DNA from: an uncultured Prevotella sp.
GTDB taxonomy: Bacteria > Bacteroidota > Bacteroidia > Bacteroidales > Bacteroidaceae
Length of the DNA: 50,018 bases
Reading direction: 5' to 3'
Assembly (NCBI GenBank): GCA_900540375.1
Contig: UQFS01000028.1
Coordinates: forward strand, 1 to 50,018
Shown piece after piece: positions 24,546 through 33,705 of the stretch; position 1 is the first letter of the stretch; the number at the start of each line of letters is the position of its first letter. The notes beneath the pieces are model-generated. The model ran no database searches. It had not been told where the DNA came from and saw only the letters and a program-made list of their open reading frames with translations. Made by a program: the position numbers and the translations under genes.

Positions 24546-27500
24546 ATGTACCAAAGCAAGAAGAAACATTGCGGCTCTGCGTCTCGACTACTGGCTGTCT
24601 CGGCCATGTTGCTGACGTCGTCAGCCCTCTTTGCCCAAAGCAAGTTGTCGGGAACAATTGTCGACGAATCCGGTAAGCCCATCATCGGCGCCAGTATTCA
24701 AGTACAAGGCAGCAGCGTAGGCTCCGTCACCGATCTCGATGGCCATTTCATGTTGCCCTCGGCTCCCAACAAGGGCACACTGGTCATCTCGTATGTCGGC
24801 TTCAAGACACAGAAGGTGGCCTTGGGACAGAGTTCCTACACCATCACCTTGAAAGAAGATCACGAGCAACTCGACGAGGTCGTCGTCGTGGGTTATGGCG
24901 TGCAGCGCAAGAGCGACGTCACGGGTGCCCTGGCACATGTCGACAGCAAGCAGCTCACCGCCATGCCCGTTGCCAACGCCCTTGAAGGTATGCAGGGAAA
25001 GACCGCCGGTGTGGACATCACCAACTCACAGCGACCGGGATCGGTGGGCAGCATCACCGTACGTGGACAGCGCTCCATCGGCGCCTCCTCGGCCCCTCTG
25101 TATGTCGTGGACGGCATGATCATGCAAAACAACGGCATTGACGGCATCAACCCCAACGACATTGAGTCGATAGAAGTGCTCAAGGATGCCTCGGCAACGG
25201 CTGTCTATGGTGCCCGCGGTGCCAACGGCGTGGTGCTGGTGACCACGAAGAAAGGACGTGCCGGTGTCACGCAGGTCAACTATGCAGGTACGTTCACCTT
25301 CTCACACCTCTCTGATGTCGCCGACTGGATGAACGCCAGCGAGTGGATCGACTATGCACGTCAGGCCTACTACAACGCCGGCAGCTACGGTACGGGCGAC
25401 TTCGTGCCAAGCAAAGACCTCGACTATAAGTTCTTCGGCAGCTCGGCCGGGTGGAAAAACATTGAGCAGGCCTGGATCGACGGGTCCTGGCATCCCGAGC
25501 TTGTGGGCAGCTACGACTGGGCCGACAAGGCCAAGCAGACCGGCATCACCAGCGAGCACACACTCAGCGTCAGCGGTGGCACCGACAAGATCAAGGCCTA
25601 CGCTTCTTTTGGCTATATGAATCAAAAGGGCGTGGAGAGAGGACAGGGCTTCAACCGCTTCACTTTCAACACCAGCGTAGAGGTCAAGCCGCTGAAATAC
25701 TTCACCATGGGCATGACCATCAATGCCAGCTATGGCAACCAGAACTATGGCTACAACTTTGCCAAGAGTGTCACCGGTGCCGGCAGCTACTACAGTGCCA
25801 TGCGCACGATGCTTCCTTGGACAGTGCCGTATGATGAAGAAGGAAACACCGTTCGCACACCGTTCCCTTACAACAACACGCTTGAGAATCCTATCGACGA
25901 ACTGAAATACACCACCAACAAGCGCCGCACCTTCCGCGTCAACGGCAGTGTCTACGGACAGCTCGACTTCGGAAAGATTTGGGAACCTCTCGACGGTCTC
26001 TCCTACCGCGTACAGTTCGGCCCCGAGTTGAAGTATCATCGCCTGGGCATCGCCTACGCCGCCGACGGCATCAACGGTTCGGGCAACAACGTGGCGCAGT
26101 ACAGTCCCAACCAGAGCGTGGCATGGACACTCGACAACCTGGTCTACTACAACCGCACCATCGCCAAGGATCATCATATCGGACTGACACTCCTGCAAAG
26201 TGCAGAAAAATCTCACTATGAGTATGGTAATATCAAAGCTAACGTGGACACAGCGCGCGAGCTGTGGTACAACACCCATTCCCTTGGAGACCCGCTCGAC
26301 TATTCCACCGGACTCACCGAGGACCAGCTCACCTCGTATATGATTCGTGGCAACTACAACTATCAGGACAAGTACTTGCTCACCGCGAGCATCCGTTGGG
26401 ACGGAAGCTCGCGACTGTCTGAAGGCCACAAATGGGCCAGTTTCCCCAGTTTCTCACTGGGATGGCGCATCGACCAAGAGCAGTTCATGAAGTCTACTGC
26501 CTCGTGGCTCAGCCAACTGAAACTGCGTATGGGCTATGGTGTCACGGGCAACTACGCCATATCGCCCTATGGTACCAAGGGTGCCGTGGAAACCCTCTAC
26601 TACAACTGGGGCACTACCGACTCCGAGGCTGGTAATGTACCCTCTGATCCCTCGGCCAAGAACCCTGCGAAAATGGCCAACCTCAAACTGGGATGGGAGA
26701 AGACCTACCAATGGAACTTCGGTCTGGACTACGGTTTCCTTAACGGGCGTATCAACGGCAGTCTGGATGTCTACACCAACGACACCAAGGATCTGCTGCT
26801 GCCTATGACCGTGCCTTCGCTCACCGGATACACCTCGACTTATGCCAATGTCGGCGAAACCGACGGTTGGGGTATCGACTTGCAGCTCAACGCTATCCCC
26901 GTGAAGACACGTTATTTCACCTGGTCGTCCTCACTCACCTGGTCGCTCGACCGCAACAAGATCAAGAAACTGGCCAACGGCGCTACGGAGAACGTCAACA
27001 ACCGCTGGTTCGTGGGCAAAGAGATCGGCGTCTACTACGACTATGTCTATGACGGCATCTGGAAGACTTCCGAGGCTGAGCAGGCTAAGAAGTATGGTGC
27101 CAAGCCCGGAAACATCCGTGTGAAAGACCTCGACAATAACGGCAAGATCGACGGCAATGACCGCGAGATCGTCGGCAAGATCCGTCCGCGCTGGTCGGGA
27201 GGCTGGACCAACACCTTCTCTTATAAGAACTGGGAACTCTCCTGCTTCATATATGCCCGCTGGAAGTTCACCGTGGCCAAAGGCGCTGAAACGCTTGGTG
27301 GCATGTATGCGATGCGCAATGTCGACTACTGGGTGGCAGGCAGCAACGAAAATGCCAAGTACTATGCACCGGGCATCAACGGCATCGGTGCCGCTGATCC
27401 TTACTCCTCGGCCATGAACTATCAGGACGGCTCCTACATCAAGATGCGCAACATCTCGCTCGGCTATAACTTCTCGCCACGACAGCTGGAGCATTGGGGA

Positions 27501-27671
27501 CTGGGCATCAACAGCCTCAAACTCTACGTGCAGGCTCAGAATCCTTTCACCATCTACAGAAAGTGTAAGTGGCTCGACACCGACCTGCTCAGCTATGACA
27601 ACAACACCACATCCTATGGATCCTTCACAACGATCCGCAGTTGGGTGGTGGGTATCAAAATCGGTCTTTAA
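24546..27671 (+). CDS. SusC/RagA-type TonB-dependent outer-membrane receptor
   Basis: This 1041-residue protein is a SusC-family transporter that imports oligomers captured by its SusD partner. After a signal peptide ending SALFAQ come a carboxypeptidase-like domain (about 35-110, LSGTIVDESGKPIIGASIQV), the SusC linker EQLDEVVVVGYGVQRKSDVT, a plug (about 120-235) with SITVRGQRS and the signature EVLKDASATAVYGARGANGV, and a barrel to the C-terminus (SWVVGIKIGL). There is no STN domain, so FecR signalling is not expected. susD follows 21 bases later and a rhamnose mutarotase gene follows that. A glycan substrate, perhaps containing rhamnose, is inferred from the neighbours only. Confidence 0.95.
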   Translation: MYQSKKKHCGSASRLLAVSAMLLTSSALFAQSKLSGTIVDESGKPIIGASIQVQGSSVGSVTDLDGHFMLPSAPNKGTLVISYVGFKTQKVALGQSSYTITLKEDHEQLDEVVVVGYGVQRKSDVTGALAHVDSKQLTAMPVANALEGMQGKTAGVDITNSQRPGSVGSITVRGQRSIGASSAPLYVVDGMIMQNNGIDGINPNDIESIEVLKDASATAVYGARGANGVVLVTTKKGRAGVTQVNYAGTFTFSHLSDVADWMNASEWIDYARQAYYNAGSYGTGDFVPSKDLDYKFFGSSAGWKNIEQAWIDGSWHPELVGSYDWADKAKQTGITSEHTLSVSGGTDKIKAYASFGYMNQKGVERGQGFNRFTFNTSVEVKPLKYFTMGMTINASYGNQNYGYNFAKSVTGAGSYYSAMRTMLPWTVPYDEEGNTVRTPFPYNNTLENPIDELKYTTNKRRTFRVNGSVYGQLDFGKIWEPLDGLSYRVQFGPELKYHRLGIAYAADGINGSGNNVAQYSPNQSVAWTLDNLVYYNRTIAKDHHIGLTLLQSAEKSHYEYGNIKANVDTARELWYNTHSLGDPLDYSTGLTEDQLTSYMIRGNYNYQDKYLLTASIRWDGSSRLSEGHKWASFPSFSLGWRIDQEQFMKSTASWLSQLKLRMGYGVTGNYAISPYGTKGAVETLYYNWGTTDSEAGNVPSDPSAKNPAKMANLKLGWEKTYQWNFGLDYGFLNGRINGSLDVYTNDTKDLLLPMTVPSLTGYTSTYANVGETDGWGIDLQLNAIPVKTRYFTWSSSLTWSLDRNKIKKLANGATENVNNRWFVGKEIGVYYDYVYDGIWKTSEAEQAKKYGAKPGNIRVKDLDNNGKIDGNDREIVGKIRPRWSGGWTNTFSYKNWELSCFIYARWKFTVAKGAETLGGMYAMRNVDYWVAGSNENAKYYAPGINGIGAADPYSSAMNYQDGSYIKMRNISLGYNFSPRQLEHWGLGINSLKLYVQAQNPFTIYRKCKWLDTDLLSYDNNTTSYGSFTTIRSWVVGIKIGL

Positions 27672-27692
27672 CCTTTAATCAACAAAATCAAC

Positions 27693-29774
27693 ATGAAAAT
27701 CAATCAGCATATCTTTGTCCTCGCACTGCTCGCCGGGGCTACGATGGGGCTTACCTCTTGCGGTGACAAGTTCCTCGAAGAGGATCTGATCACACAGAAA
27801 AGCACAGACAACTACAAGACTCAGAAGGGACTGGACGAGCTGGTCACCGGCGCTTACCAGAAACTCAAATTCAAGTTCAACTATATCTGGGCTATCGAAT
27901 GCTACAACATGGGTATCGATGAGTTCACCTCCGGAGCCAACAACATGACAGGCTGGAATGCCTACAGCCCGTCCCTCAACTCCACTGAGACGGGAGCCAA
28001 CCAGCCCATGTGGGACAACATGTATGGTTTGGTGGAACCCGCCAACATCCTTATCAGCAATATCCCGCAATACTACTCACAGAGCAGTGCCAACTACAAC
28101 ACGCGTCTTGGCGAGGCCTATTTCCTTCGTGCCTATGCCTACTTCGAGCTCGTCAAGCAGTTTGGCGGCGTGCCCTTGAAGCTCAATCCCTCCAAGGGCG
28201 TGGAGACGGTGTTCACACGCAACAGCCTGGAAGATTGCTATAAGCAGATCATTGACGACTTTGAGAAGGCTTACTCTCTGCTGCCGGAGAAAGCGGCACA
28301 GACGGGACGCATCACCAAGAGCGCCGCAGCGCATTTCCTGGCCAAGGCACATCTGTTCCGTGCCAGCGAACTCTACGACGACTGGAACAGCAGCTACAAG
28401 AGCACGGATCTCGACGCCGTGATCAAATATGGCAAGGAGGTCATCGCCACACATCCGCTGTGCCAGGACTTTGGGCAGCTGTGGGACTACCAGAAGGCCA
28501 ACGGCGACAACGAGAAAGTCAGTGAGGTGGTGCTCGCCGCACAGTTCTCCGACGACAAGGCTACTTGGGGCCGCTATGGCAATCAGATGCACCTCTATTT
28601 CCCCTCGGTCTACCAAAACCTATCGGGCTGTATCCGCGACATCTCCGGCGACCGCGAGTTCTGCTATGTCAGTGCCACGGAATACTCCATGCAGGTCTTT
28701 GACCGCGTCAATGATTCGCGCTTCTGGAAGAGCTTCATCACCACGTATAACTGCAACTCCACGAAGGGCGCACCGACCTATTCGGCTGACGACGCCGCCT
28801 ATCTTCCTGATGACAAGCAGGTGGGCGACAAGCGCTTTGTGGGCAAGGAGATCGGTGTGAAGTATATCGTCAACAATCCCGGTGATACCCGCTTCACCGA
28901 TGAGACCGGCAAGAAGAGCGACCTCGGCGTGCTCAAGGACGGCAAGTCAGAGCCTCAGCATACCTTTGTGCGCTACTACGCCGGAGAGAAGTTCAGTTGG
29001 AACATCGCCAGGGACAACACTACCGGCAACTACTATAACCTCATGCCGGCCATCAACCGCTCCGTGGCGCTGAGCAAATACCGCGACGGCTACCGCGACA
29101 GCTATAACTCGCAGTTCGGCACACGTGACGCCATCATCGCCCGCTCGGCCGATGACATGCTGATGGTCGCCGAGGCCTATGCCCGCAAGAAAGACTACAA
29201 CTCGGCCATCACCTATCTCAACATGGTGCGCGACCGCGCAGGATATGCCAATGGAGAGGATCGTGCCAAGCATGTCGACGGCGGACAGGCTTACAAGAAC
29301 AACCCGGTGTGCACCGGTGGCACCGCCGGCCGTCCCGGTACGGAATGCCCTATCTATTGCGAGACGAATACCTACTATGAGTCAAACAACATCCCTGTGT
29401 CCACCGCTTCTACAAAGAGCAGCATGCATCTCAACTCGGTGGATGACATTCTCAACTCAACTGTTGACAGCCCCATCTACCAGGCTCTCAACCTCCAAAG
29501 CGAGTACGACAAGGTGATGTGCTTCATCCTCGACGAGCGCACACGCGAGCTCATCGGCGAGAGTCAGCGCTGGGAAGACCTCGCACGCACCAAGACACTC
29601 GAATCCCGTTGGAAAGCTTTCAACTGTGCCTCTACGCTTGGTCAGGGTACGTTCGACCCGAAGAAACACTATTTCCGTCCGATTCCGCAGTCATTCCTTG
29701 ACGACCTTACCAATGCCAACGGTCAGGCTCTCAGCAAAGAGGAAAAAGCTGCCATGCAGAACCCAGGATATTAA
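27693..29774 (+). CDS. SusD/RagB-type surface glycan-binding lipoprotein
   Basis: This 693-residue lipoprotein pairs with the preceding SusC and should sit on it as a lid that binds the ligand. The lipobox is GLTSC (C23), and the mature start is CGDKFLEEDLITQK. The TPR-rich SusD fold is seen in ARLGEAYFLRAYAYFELVKQ-like sequence (LGEAYFLRAYAYFELVKQFG), AAHFLAKAHLFRASELYDDW and, near the C-terminus, ILDERTRELIGESQRWEDLA. It is longer than most SusD proteins (about 500-600), with extra sequence around residues 380-620 including ADDMLMVAEAYARKKDYNSA and a loop with several cysteines. It lies between susC and rhaM. Confidence 0.93.
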   Translation: MKINQHIFVLALLAGATMGLTSCGDKFLEEDLITQKSTDNYKTQKGLDELVTGAYQKLKFKFNYIWAIECYNMGIDEFTSGANNMTGWNAYSPSLNSTETGANQPMWDNMYGLVEPANILISNIPQYYSQSSANYNTRLGEAYFLRAYAYFELVKQFGGVPLKLNPSKGVETVFTRNSLEDCYKQIIDDFEKAYSLLPEKAAQTGRITKSAAAHFLAKAHLFRASELYDDWNSSYKSTDLDAVIKYGKEVIATHPLCQDFGQLWDYQKANGDNEKVSEVVLAAQFSDDKATWGRYGNQMHLYFPSVYQNLSGCIRDISGDREFCYVSATEYSMQVFDRVNDSRFWKSFITTYNCNSTKGAPTYSADDAAYLPDDKQVGDKRFVGKEIGVKYIVNNPGDTRFTDETGKKSDLGVLKDGKSEPQHTFVRYYAGEKFSWNIARDNTTGNYYNLMPAINRSVALSKYRDGYRDSYNSQFGTRDAIIARSADDMLMVAEAYARKKDYNSAITYLNMVRDRAGYANGEDRAKHVDGGQAYKNNPVCTGGTAGRPGTECPIYCETNTYYESNNIPVSTASTKSSMHLNSVDDILNSTVDSPIYQALNLQSEYDKVMCFILDERTRELIGESQRWEDLARTKTLESRWKAFNCASTLGQGTFDPKKHYFRPIPQSFLDDLTNANGQALSKEEKAAMQNPGY

Positions 29775-29863
29775 TAATCGTTGTTTAGATTGAAATCAAG
29801 CCTTCTCCACCGGACGCTTCTCCCAAGAAGTGCCGATGGAGAGAATACGAAAACAAAACTGCT

Positions 29864-30181
29864 ATGAAAAGATTCGCTTTTAAGATGTACCTGAAACCAG
29901 GTTGTGAGAAAGAGTATGCCAAGCGCCATGCCGCCATCTGGCCGGAACTGAAACAGATGATCAAGGAGGCCGGCGTGAGCAACTACAGCATCTTTTGGGA
30001 CAAGGAGACAAACATCCTCTTCGCTTACCAGGAGTGCAGCAAGGATACCAACAGCCAGGACACCTCCGATGTAGACCCCATCACACAGAAATGGTGGGAT
30101 ATGATGGCCGACATCATGGAGGTCAACCCCGACAACTCTCCCGTCACCACCCCCATCGAAGAGCTGTTCCACATGGACTAA
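29864..30181 (+). CDS. rhaM: L-rhamnose mutarotase
   Basis: This 105-residue protein is a RhaM-type mutarotase that interconverts alpha- and beta-L-rhamnose, feeding rhamnose isomerase. The family's N-terminus FAFKMYLKPGCEKEYAKRHA carries the likely catalytic histidine, followed by IWPELKQMIKEAGVSNYSIF, a mid tyrosine, KWWDMMADIM with the paired tryptophans, and the end PIEELFHMD. Length is exactly that of the family. It follows susD after 89 bases, and no other rhamnose catabolism gene (rhaA, rhaB, rhaD) is in the window. Its presence suggests that the neighbouring SusCD pair takes up a rhamnose-containing glycan. A bidirectional terminator follows. Confidence 0.93.
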   Translation: MKRFAFKMYLKPGCEKEYAKRHAAIWPELKQMIKEAGVSNYSIFWDKETNILFAYQECSKDTNSQDTSDVDPITQKWWDMMADIMEVNPDNSPVTTPIEELFHMD

Positions 30182-30314
30182 ACAGTCCTGTAATCTGTAG
30201 AATTCCTAAATCGCTGATCGCGGAAACTAAGAAGATTTTTATACATTAAACGAAAAAATCTCATCAAGATTACAATAAGAAGATACAAGAAACACCCTCA
30301 TACACACAAAAAAA

Positions 30315-30343
30315 GGCGATAGCAAAACTGCTATCGCCCTTTT
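30315..30343. terminator. Bidirectional terminator between rhaM and the secretion operon
   Basis: GGCGATAGC (30315-30323) and GCTATCGCC (30330-30338) form a perfect 9-bp stem with a six-base loop, flanked by an A-run on the left and a T-run on the right. It serves the convergent rhaM and type IX secretion transcripts. Confidence 0.9.
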
Positions 30344-30384
30344 TGTTATCGTATGATCGATGATCTGAGATCTGTTGATCGCTA

Positions 30385-31017
30385 TCAGAAATAATAAGCC
30401 AGACTGATCTGCCAGCTGTTATTACGGCTCTTGGACTTGCTCGTGACCTGGTCCGACACGGTCGACGCAGCGCTTGACCACGTCACATCGGCAGTCTTGC
30501 CGCAAGCAATATTGTAGTTGGCTGACAACTGCAAATGCGAGGCAAGCATGAGGCCTGCACCGAGGTTAACGCTGAAATTGGATTTGCGAAACTCATAGCT
30601 CGACGTATCTGCCCACTTGAAGTTCTTGTCACCAACATTGATGCCCCATTGCGGACCACCAAAGAAATAGAGGCTGGCCACGTCACCCAATCCGAATCCA
30701 TAGCGGAGGTTGACAGGGAAGGCAATCTGCTGTTGCTTGATCGTCTTGTCCTCTTTACCGGCATTCTCCACCTTGGCAGAACGCTGATCATAGAGTGCAC
30801 TGGCATCCACACCCAAGCCAACGATGGGCAGAGTGAACTTCACGGTAGGACCAAAGAAGAAACCAGCGCGATTGGAAGCATCCAAGACATCGTTTGACAA
30901 GGACATGTTGGTGACATTCAAGCCACCTTTCACACCAAAGTCGATTTGTGCCTGAGCCGTTGTTGCAGTCAGCAACATGCCGCCCACGCAGGCAAATACT
31001 GTTATTAACTTTTTCAT
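30385..31017 (-). CDS. Small outer-membrane beta-barrel protein behind gldN
   Basis: This 210-residue protein has a signal peptide (MKKLITVFACVGGMLLTATTAQAQ) and then the pattern of small porin-like barrels of the OMP_b-brl type: IDFGVKGGLNVTNMS, GFFFGPTVKFTLPIVGLGVD, FPVNLRYGFGLGD, NFSVNLGAGLMLASHLQL and the end WQISLAYYF. Eight strands fit. It starts 30 bases after gldN with no promoter between, so it is likely the last gene of the porP-gldKLMN transcript. PorT, a type IX secretion component, belongs to this fold class, so a role in secretion is possible. A stand-alone barrel of unknown function is equally possible. Confidence 0.78.
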   Translation of the reverse strand: MKKLITVFACVGGMLLTATTAQAQIDFGVKGGLNVTNMSLSNDVLDASNRAGFFFGPTVKFTLPIVGLGVDASALYDQRSAKVENAGKEDKTIKQQQIAFPVNLRYGFGLGDVASLYFFGGPQWGINVGDKNFKWADTSSYEFRKSNFSVNLGAGLMLASHLQLSANYNIACGKTADVTWSSAASTVSDQVTSKSKSRNNSWQISLAYYF

Positions 31018-31047
31018 CTTTCTTTTTCTTTTAGGTTTATTACATTA

Positions 31048-32109
31048 TTAATGACGCTGACGACGCACGGTGACACGTGCCTGACCGCCTGGTGTAACAG
31101 AACCGGAAGAGAGAGGCTTCGTACGCACGGAAGAGCGACGGCTGCGGGGCTTGGCACTCTTGAGCTTGATCTTGCCCTTCTTATCGAGCTTCGCAATGCT
31201 GTCCAGTGAGTCATGCTTGGCCGGGTCGCCCCAGATATGGGTCTCAAAAGCCTCAATCTCCTTGTCGATACACAACTGCTCCTTACTGAGCTTCACCGAG
31301 TCTCCGCCAGCAATCTGCGCCAATGTCTTGCCGAGCATATTGGTGGTCTTGTAGATCTTGCCTCGGTAACTGTTGGTGGCAAAATAGTCCTCAAGACTCA
31401 TTGTGGCTGCATTGTTGAGGTTGCTCGTCATGATCGTCTGCTTGGCCAAGTAAGGCGCAAGGTCGTCATAACGGATCCAAAACAGTGGGTATTTGGTGGC
31501 ACCATCGCCGAAGTCGTCTTCACGATACATCACCGGACAGAGCGCAAGGACCTTGGTATGGAAAGTAGCCGTGTTCTGGTCGTAATATGCGCTCTCCTTG
31601 ATATAATAGCTCTTGACTTGTGCCGAGGGGATGTCGCTGTCGTCGATATGTACACCACGGTCAGTGCGCTCATAGAAGACGTGGTAGTCGTCGAGAAACT
31701 TCAACGGTTGGATACGCACACTCTCGTCGAAACGCTCATTGCCCGTGTTGACATCGTATGCGTAGGCGGCGATACCACCATGACGCGGACCGGCCATGAC
31801 GAGTTTAAAGATATAGGTGAAGAGATTCATCTGCGTGCCTAAGGGCTCTGTGGGATAGTAGAGACCCGAGTTAGCCTCGTCCTCCAATTTGATCTCGCGA
31901 TAGACATCACGACGCCACACCACGTCCTCGTTCATCTTCTGCTCCGTTGGGAACGAGATCTGCGCCCGCAACGTCATGTTGTTGGCATTGGATTTCTGTG
32001 CCGTGGCAGCCTGCTGCTCGGCCCGGCGCGCCTTAGGCTGTGCGGCCATCTCCTGTGAAAAGAGGACGACCAACATCAGGAAGAATATCTTTTTCATCAA
32101 CTCTTTCAT
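31048..32109 (-). CDS. gldN: Type IX secretion component GldN/PorN
   Basis: This 353-residue periplasmic protein matches GldN/PorN, which forms the ring with the GldK lipoprotein on the periplasmic side of the outer membrane. A signal peptide ends in MAAQ. The conserved part includes DVVWRRDVYREIKLEDEANS, YYPTEPLGTQMNLFTYIFKL, PVMYREDDFGDGATKYPLFW and the serine/arginine-rich basic tail (KPRSRRSSVRTKPL). The tail is longer and more basic than the family core needs. It lies 36 bases behind gldM in the order porP-gldK-gldL-gldM-gldN. An in-frame ATG at 32097 is an alternative start. Confidence 0.93.
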   Translation of the reverse strand: MKELMKKIFFLMLVVLFSQEMAAQPKARRAEQQAATAQKSNANNMTLRAQISFPTEQKMNEDVVWRRDVYREIKLEDEANSGLYYPTEPLGTQMNLFTYIFKLVMAGPRHGGIAAYAYDVNTGNERFDESVRIQPLKFLDDYHVFYERTDRGVHIDDSDIPSAQVKSYYIKESAYYDQNTATFHTKVLALCPVMYREDDFGDGATKYPLFWIRYDDLAPYLAKQTIMTSNLNNAATMSLEDYFATNSYRGKIYKTTNMLGKTLAQIAGGDSVKLSKEQLCIDKEIEAFETHIWGDPAKHDSLDSIAKLDKKGKIKLKSAKPRSRRSSVRTKPLSSGSVTPGGQARVTVRRQRH

Positions 32110-32145
32110 TGGATCTATCTGTCTTTGAATACTGTTAAAACATGT

Positions 32146-33702
32146 TTATCTCACCTTCACTTCCATGGCACCGGGCAGACTGCGCGTGATGCCGTCAGGA
32201 CCGACGGCCTTGATCTCCGTGATGTAGAAGCGGCGGCCATGCGCCAGATGGCGGAACTGCTCACGCATGCGGTCGTTGAACGAGGCACCGGAAGTGGTCA
32301 TCTGTACGGCATTGCCCATATTGTCATAGAACACCGTGGAGAAGCTTACCACCCGGAACTGTATGTCCAGAATGCCGTCATCAATGGCTGCATTGAGCTG
32401 ATGAGCACCCATCAGGCTGCCTTTCATCAGCCAACCTCCTTTGAAACGGTCGGTTCCCACTGAGATATATGCCGTAGGATCGGGCAACTTACGCACGTGG
32501 AACGTGAAAGGAGGGAAGGAGCGCACCTGCTTGCCGTCGCGCGCTGAGACATGGAAAGTGACATCGTGACCTACTGCAGACGGCACAGCTACATAGCGAC
32601 CCGGCCCCACCATTGACAAGCTGCCGCCCGTCATGCTCAACGACACGGCATTTTGCGGCACACCCGGCACACTGACGCTCATCGGATTCTTATAGCCGGC
32701 ATAGAGCACATTCATCAAGTCGGCCGCGATCGTTGCGCCTCCCGGTATGGGAATGACCGTGTACTTTTGCAGGAAGTTACGCCGCAGCACATCGCCTTTG
32801 GTGTTGTGCATGAGGATGTAACCGCTAAACTGATGCTCTCCGACACCGCCTGCGGTGAAGCTGTACCGGCCGTTGCGCGTATTCACTCTGGAACCGTTGA
32901 CATAGATTTCGGGTTGCTGCGTAGTGTCGACAGCAGCCATAACAATGTTGGCCGAGAAACGCTCACCGGGATAGAGTGTGGTCTTCTCCGGCACGACAAA
33001 AGCACTGAGCTTGTTGACACGGATGTCTTTCATGTCTATATTTGATACAAGCGTGTGAAGCACTTCGCCTTCGGCATAGCGCACATCGTTCTGCAGTTTG
33101 GAGAGAAGTGTGACGGCAGCTGCCACCGGCATGTCCTCAAACATATATTCCTGCCAGTTCTTGCCAAGCGTATTTGGCTTGTGCGGCACCTTGGTGGAAA
33201 GGTTGCTGGCGATGATCTTGCGCTGACGCGGATCAGTGACGAACTGCAGGATATTCTCGCGATAGGCATTGATAGCGTTGAAAAGCTTTTTGCCCTTGCC
33301 CGTGATCGGCGCGAGCATCACCTCTCCTGCGGCATCGATATTATCGTCGTTCTTGATATTGTGGACATTACCGTCCGGTCCGTCAGCCTTGCGGACGATA
33401 GCCTCTTTGAGTTGCTGGGCAAAATCATAGAGCGAGTCACTCATATTCTTCACATGAGTGGCTTTCTCAAACCATTCGCGAACCTTCTCGGGATTGGCTT
33501 CCATCTGGTGGCGAAAGTCACCATAGATGGCTTCGTTCTCCGAAGAGGCATTGGCTGTGGTGCGGTTGAGACTCTCTTCGACAACGGAAAAGCCGTTGAG
33601 CACCTCAGTAGAGATGTTCAAGGCAAGCATGGCCAACAAGACGATATACATCAAGTTGATCATCTTCTGACGGGGAGAGACCGGTCTTTTCTTGATTGCC
33701 AT
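32146..33702 (-). CDS. gldM: Type IX secretion motor component GldM/PorM
   Basis: This 518-residue protein is GldM/PorM, the long periplasmic shaft that joins the inner-membrane motor to the outer-membrane GldK-GldN ring. It starts MAIKKRPVSPRQKMINLMYI, the family's cytoplasmic tip and single membrane helix (VLLAMLALNIS), through which it is driven by GldL. The periplasmic part has four domains: an alpha-helical first domain (about 35-220), then three beta domains (AFVVPEKTTLYPGERFSANI, IPGGATIAADLMNVLYAGYK, and a C-terminal one ending in LPGAMEVKVR). The glutamate- and arginine-rich start is as expected. Only three bases separate it from gldL. Confidence 0.95.
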   Translation of the reverse strand: MAIKKRPVSPRQKMINLMYIVLLAMLALNISTEVLNGFSVVEESLNRTTANASSENEAIYGDFRHQMEANPEKVREWFEKATHVKNMSDSLYDFAQQLKEAIVRKADGPDGNVHNIKNDDNIDAAGEVMLAPITGKGKKLFNAINAYRENILQFVTDPRQRKIIASNLSTKVPHKPNTLGKNWQEYMFEDMPVAAAVTLLSKLQNDVRYAEGEVLHTLVSNIDMKDIRVNKLSAFVVPEKTTLYPGERFSANIVMAAVDTTQQPEIYVNGSRVNTRNGRYSFTAGGVGEHQFSGYILMHNTKGDVLRRNFLQKYTVIPIPGGATIAADLMNVLYAGYKNPMSVSVPGVPQNAVSLSMTGGSLSMVGPGRYVAVPSAVGHDVTFHVSARDGKQVRSFPPFTFHVRKLPDPTAYISVGTDRFKGGWLMKGSLMGAHQLNAAIDDGILDIQFRVVSFSTVFYDNMGNAVQMTTSGASFNDRMREQFRHLAHGRRFYITEIKAVGPDGITRSLPGAMEVKVR

Positions 33703-33705
33703 AGC

